64,000 bases of DNA, taken from the NCBI RefSeq assembly GCF_025917685.1, contig NZ_CP089518.1, positions 3,101,001-3,165,000 of the forward strand, given 5' to 3'. The translations under genes were made by a program, and so were the position numbers. This DNA comes from Bacillus cereus. Lineage in GTDB: Bacteria; Bacillota; Bacilli; Bacillales; Bacillaceae_G. The notes below the pieces were generated by a model that was not told the DNA's origin, made no database searches, and saw nothing but the letters and a program-made list of their open reading frames with translations. The first letter of the stretch is position 1; every line of letters begins with the position of its first letter. Shown in pieces: positions 62,672 to 64,000 of this stretch.

Positions 62672-63511
62672 TTAGAAATCAAAGTTATCAGGATCTGGAC
62701 CAACGCGGTGATTTTGATTTAACGCATCGATTTTTTCCATATCTTCTTTCGTTAATTCAAAGTTAAATACATCAGCGTTTGCAATAATACGGTGTTCTTT
62801 CGTTGATTTTGGAATTGTAATAACTCCATTTTGTAAGTCCCAACGTAGGATAACTTGCGCTGTTGTTTTACCGTGTTTATCAGCAATTGCTTGTAATGTT
62901 TCATTATCTAATAATTGACCTTGCATTAGCGGTGACCATGCTTCCATTTGAATACCTTGTTCTTTACAGAAAGCTTGTAATTCTTTTTGTGTTAAACGAG
63001 GGTGGTATTCTACTTGGTTAATCATTGGCTTGATTTCCGCATCTTTCATTACATCTTGTAAGTGATGGATTTGGAAGTTACTTACACCAATTGCACGCAC
63101 GCGTCCTTCTTTATAAAGTGTTTCTAGCGCTCTCCATGTATCTTTATATTTTCCTTCTACAGGCCAGTGAACAAGATATAGATCTAAATAATCTAGTTCT
63201 AATTTTTTTAAGCTCTCTTCGTATGCAGCAATTGTTTCTTCATACCCTTGATCTGCGTTCCATACTTTTGAAGTGATAAATAATTCTTCTCTTGAAATTC
63301 CAGTCGCTTCAATACCAGCACGGATTCCTTCACCTACAGCTGTTTCATTTCCGTAAATCGCCGCGGTATCGATGCTGCGGTATCCTGCTTTAATCGCTGA
63401 TTTAATTGCTTCTACAAGTTCTGGTCCTTCTTCTACTTTAAATACACCTAAACCGAACCAAGGCATTTCTACACCATTATTTAATACTGTTTTACTTTGT
63501 AAGTTTTTCAT
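62672..63511 (-). CDS. Aldo/keto reductase (YvgN-like)
   Basis: 279 residues. The catalytic tetrad is visible: Asp in [11 protein letters not shown], Tyr of the same motif, Lys in [10 protein letters not shown] and His in [10 protein letters not shown]. The NADPH-binding part [17 protein letters not shown] is typical. The closest recalled type is the glyoxal/2,5-diketogluconate reductase group that reduces small aldehydes with NADPH. GGAGAG precedes the ATG. It is just downstream (minus strand) of the MFS gene that runs off the window. Confidence 0.85.
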   Translation of the reverse strand: MKNLQSKTVLNNGVEMPWFGLGVFKVEEGPELVEAIKSAIKAGYRSIDTAAIYGNETAVGEGIRAGIEATGISREELFITSKVWNADQGYEETIAAYEESLKKLELDYLDLYLVHWPVEGKYKDTWRALETLYKEGRVRAIGVSNFQIHHLQDVMKDAEIKPMINQVEYHPRLTQKELQAFCKEQGIQMEAWSPLMQGQLLDNETLQAIADKHGKTTAQVILRWDLQNGVITIPKSTKEHRIIANADVFNFELTKEDMEKIDALNQNHRVGPDPDNFDF

Positions 63512-63527
63512 TTTATTTTCTCTCCTT

Positions 63528-64000
63528 TTATTTTGCTTGATCTCTTTTTTCTAATGTCATACTCCATGCTGTTAAAATAACAGCACCTACTACCATAATG
63601 CCGCCTACCCAAGCCGTATGAATTAACCCTAACGAGTTCGTTACAATACCGCCTAAATAAGCACCAAGAGCAATCCCAGCATTAAACGCCGCAATATTAA
63701 TTGCCGATGCAACATCGACAGCACTCGGTACAAATCGTTCAGCTAACATTACGACATATACTTGTAACCCTGGAACATTCATAAATGCGAATAGTCCCAT
63801 GAAAATAATTGTGATTAACCCAGCTACCTTAAATGGTGCTGTAAATGTTAAAACAAATAATATAATCGCTTGAATAAAGAACATGTAAAATAGCGCTCGA
63901 ATTGGATTATGATTCGATAATTTCCCGCCAATCACATTCCCTATCGCAATGGCGATTCCATACACTAATAAAATGATAGTAACCGTATTTGCTTTAAATC
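63528..64000 (-). CDS. MFS transporter, C-terminal part (5' end outside window)
   Basis: The frame stays open past the GTG at 63965 to the window edge, so only the last 157 or so residues are present. They hold about five membrane segments ([88 protein letters not shown]), typical of AraJ/YdhP-type exporters of the DHA1 group. The [20 protein letters not shown] segment is typical of that group. It ends 16 bases before the aldo/keto reductase start and may share its operon. Confidence 0.82.
   Translation of the reverse strand, partial: FKANTVTIILLVYGIAIAIGNVIGGKLSNHNPIRALFYMFFIQAIILFVLTFTAPFKVAGLITIIFMGLFAFMNVPGLQVYVVMLAERFVPSAVDVASAINIAAFNAGIALGAYLGGIVTNSLGLIHTAWVGGIMVVGAVILTAWSMTLEKRDQAK

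Noticed and set aside
1..64000. Insertion sequences, prophage genes, tRNA and rRNA
   Set aside because: I found no transposase-like protein, phage structural gene, tRNA cloverleaf or rRNA stretch while reading the window.

Overview
The window is an AT-rich Bacillus chromosome segment, and the gene content points to the Bacillus cereus group (B. cereus, B. thuringiensis or a close relative). The grounds are strong GGAGG-type ribosome binding sites, second-copy hisS and trpS genes, a four-gene CDP-sugar operon matching the one described for spore sugars of B. cereus, and many small proteins of B. cereus-type families. I saw no rRNA, tRNA, CRISPR array, prophage or intact insertion sequence. Both edges cut genes: a kinase/response-regulator fusion on the left and an MFS transporter on the right.

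Layout. 1-8.5 kb: a NarL-type kinase-regulator fusion, a second histidyl-tRNA synthetase behind a His-codon leader peptide and terminator, a short pyruvate kinase, a secreted alkaline phosphatase, and a divergent nitroreductase/HxlR pair like HypO/HypR. 8.5-22.4 kb: small exported, membrane and lipoproteins, an SDR, an ABC exporter pair, a DUF3796/XRE pair and housekeeping-type enzymes (HAD phosphatase, phosphotransferase, tyrosine phosphatase, GNAT, Nudix, VOC). 22.4-26.9 kb: a ROK-regulated acetyltransferase/MFS unit with three identical-type operators, then trpS2 with a Trp T-box. 27-35 kb: a Gly-Met-Phe-Pro repeat protein, an AI-2E-type transporter, a c-di-AMP riboswitch in front of a 47-residue protein, TrmO, a methyltransferase, a CGNR protein, an MFS pump and a frameshifted TPR gene. 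35-39 kb: small membrane proteins, a CNNM/CBS protein and a MerR regulator. 39.4-45.1 kb: the CDP-3-C-methyl-6-deoxyhexose operon between two paralogous glycosyltransferases that both seem to start at ATT/ATA. 45.2-48.1 kb: a transporter behind a leader peptide with a textbook translational-attenuation fold, then a pentapeptide-repeat protein and a DUF1272 protein. 48.2-56.5 kb: a pentose-phosphate cluster on the minus strand (zwf, tkt, gnd, tal, gntK and a lactonase). 56.8-64 kb: gene remnants (zwf copy, alcohol dehydrogenase, MarR), a dispersed repeat with three hairpins, redox enzymes, a BNR-repeat protein and an aldo/keto reductase.

The most notable signals are regulatory. Two leader-peptide attenuators (His-responsive transcriptional at 1.6 kb; translational with a sequestered Shine-Dalgarno at 45.3 kb) lie in a genus where T-boxes usually do this job, and their peptides share an NTSF motif. 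A c-di-AMP riboswitch controls a tiny unannotated protein. Three genes appear to use ATT or ATA initiation. All functional statements are read from sequence by eye; no database search was run.
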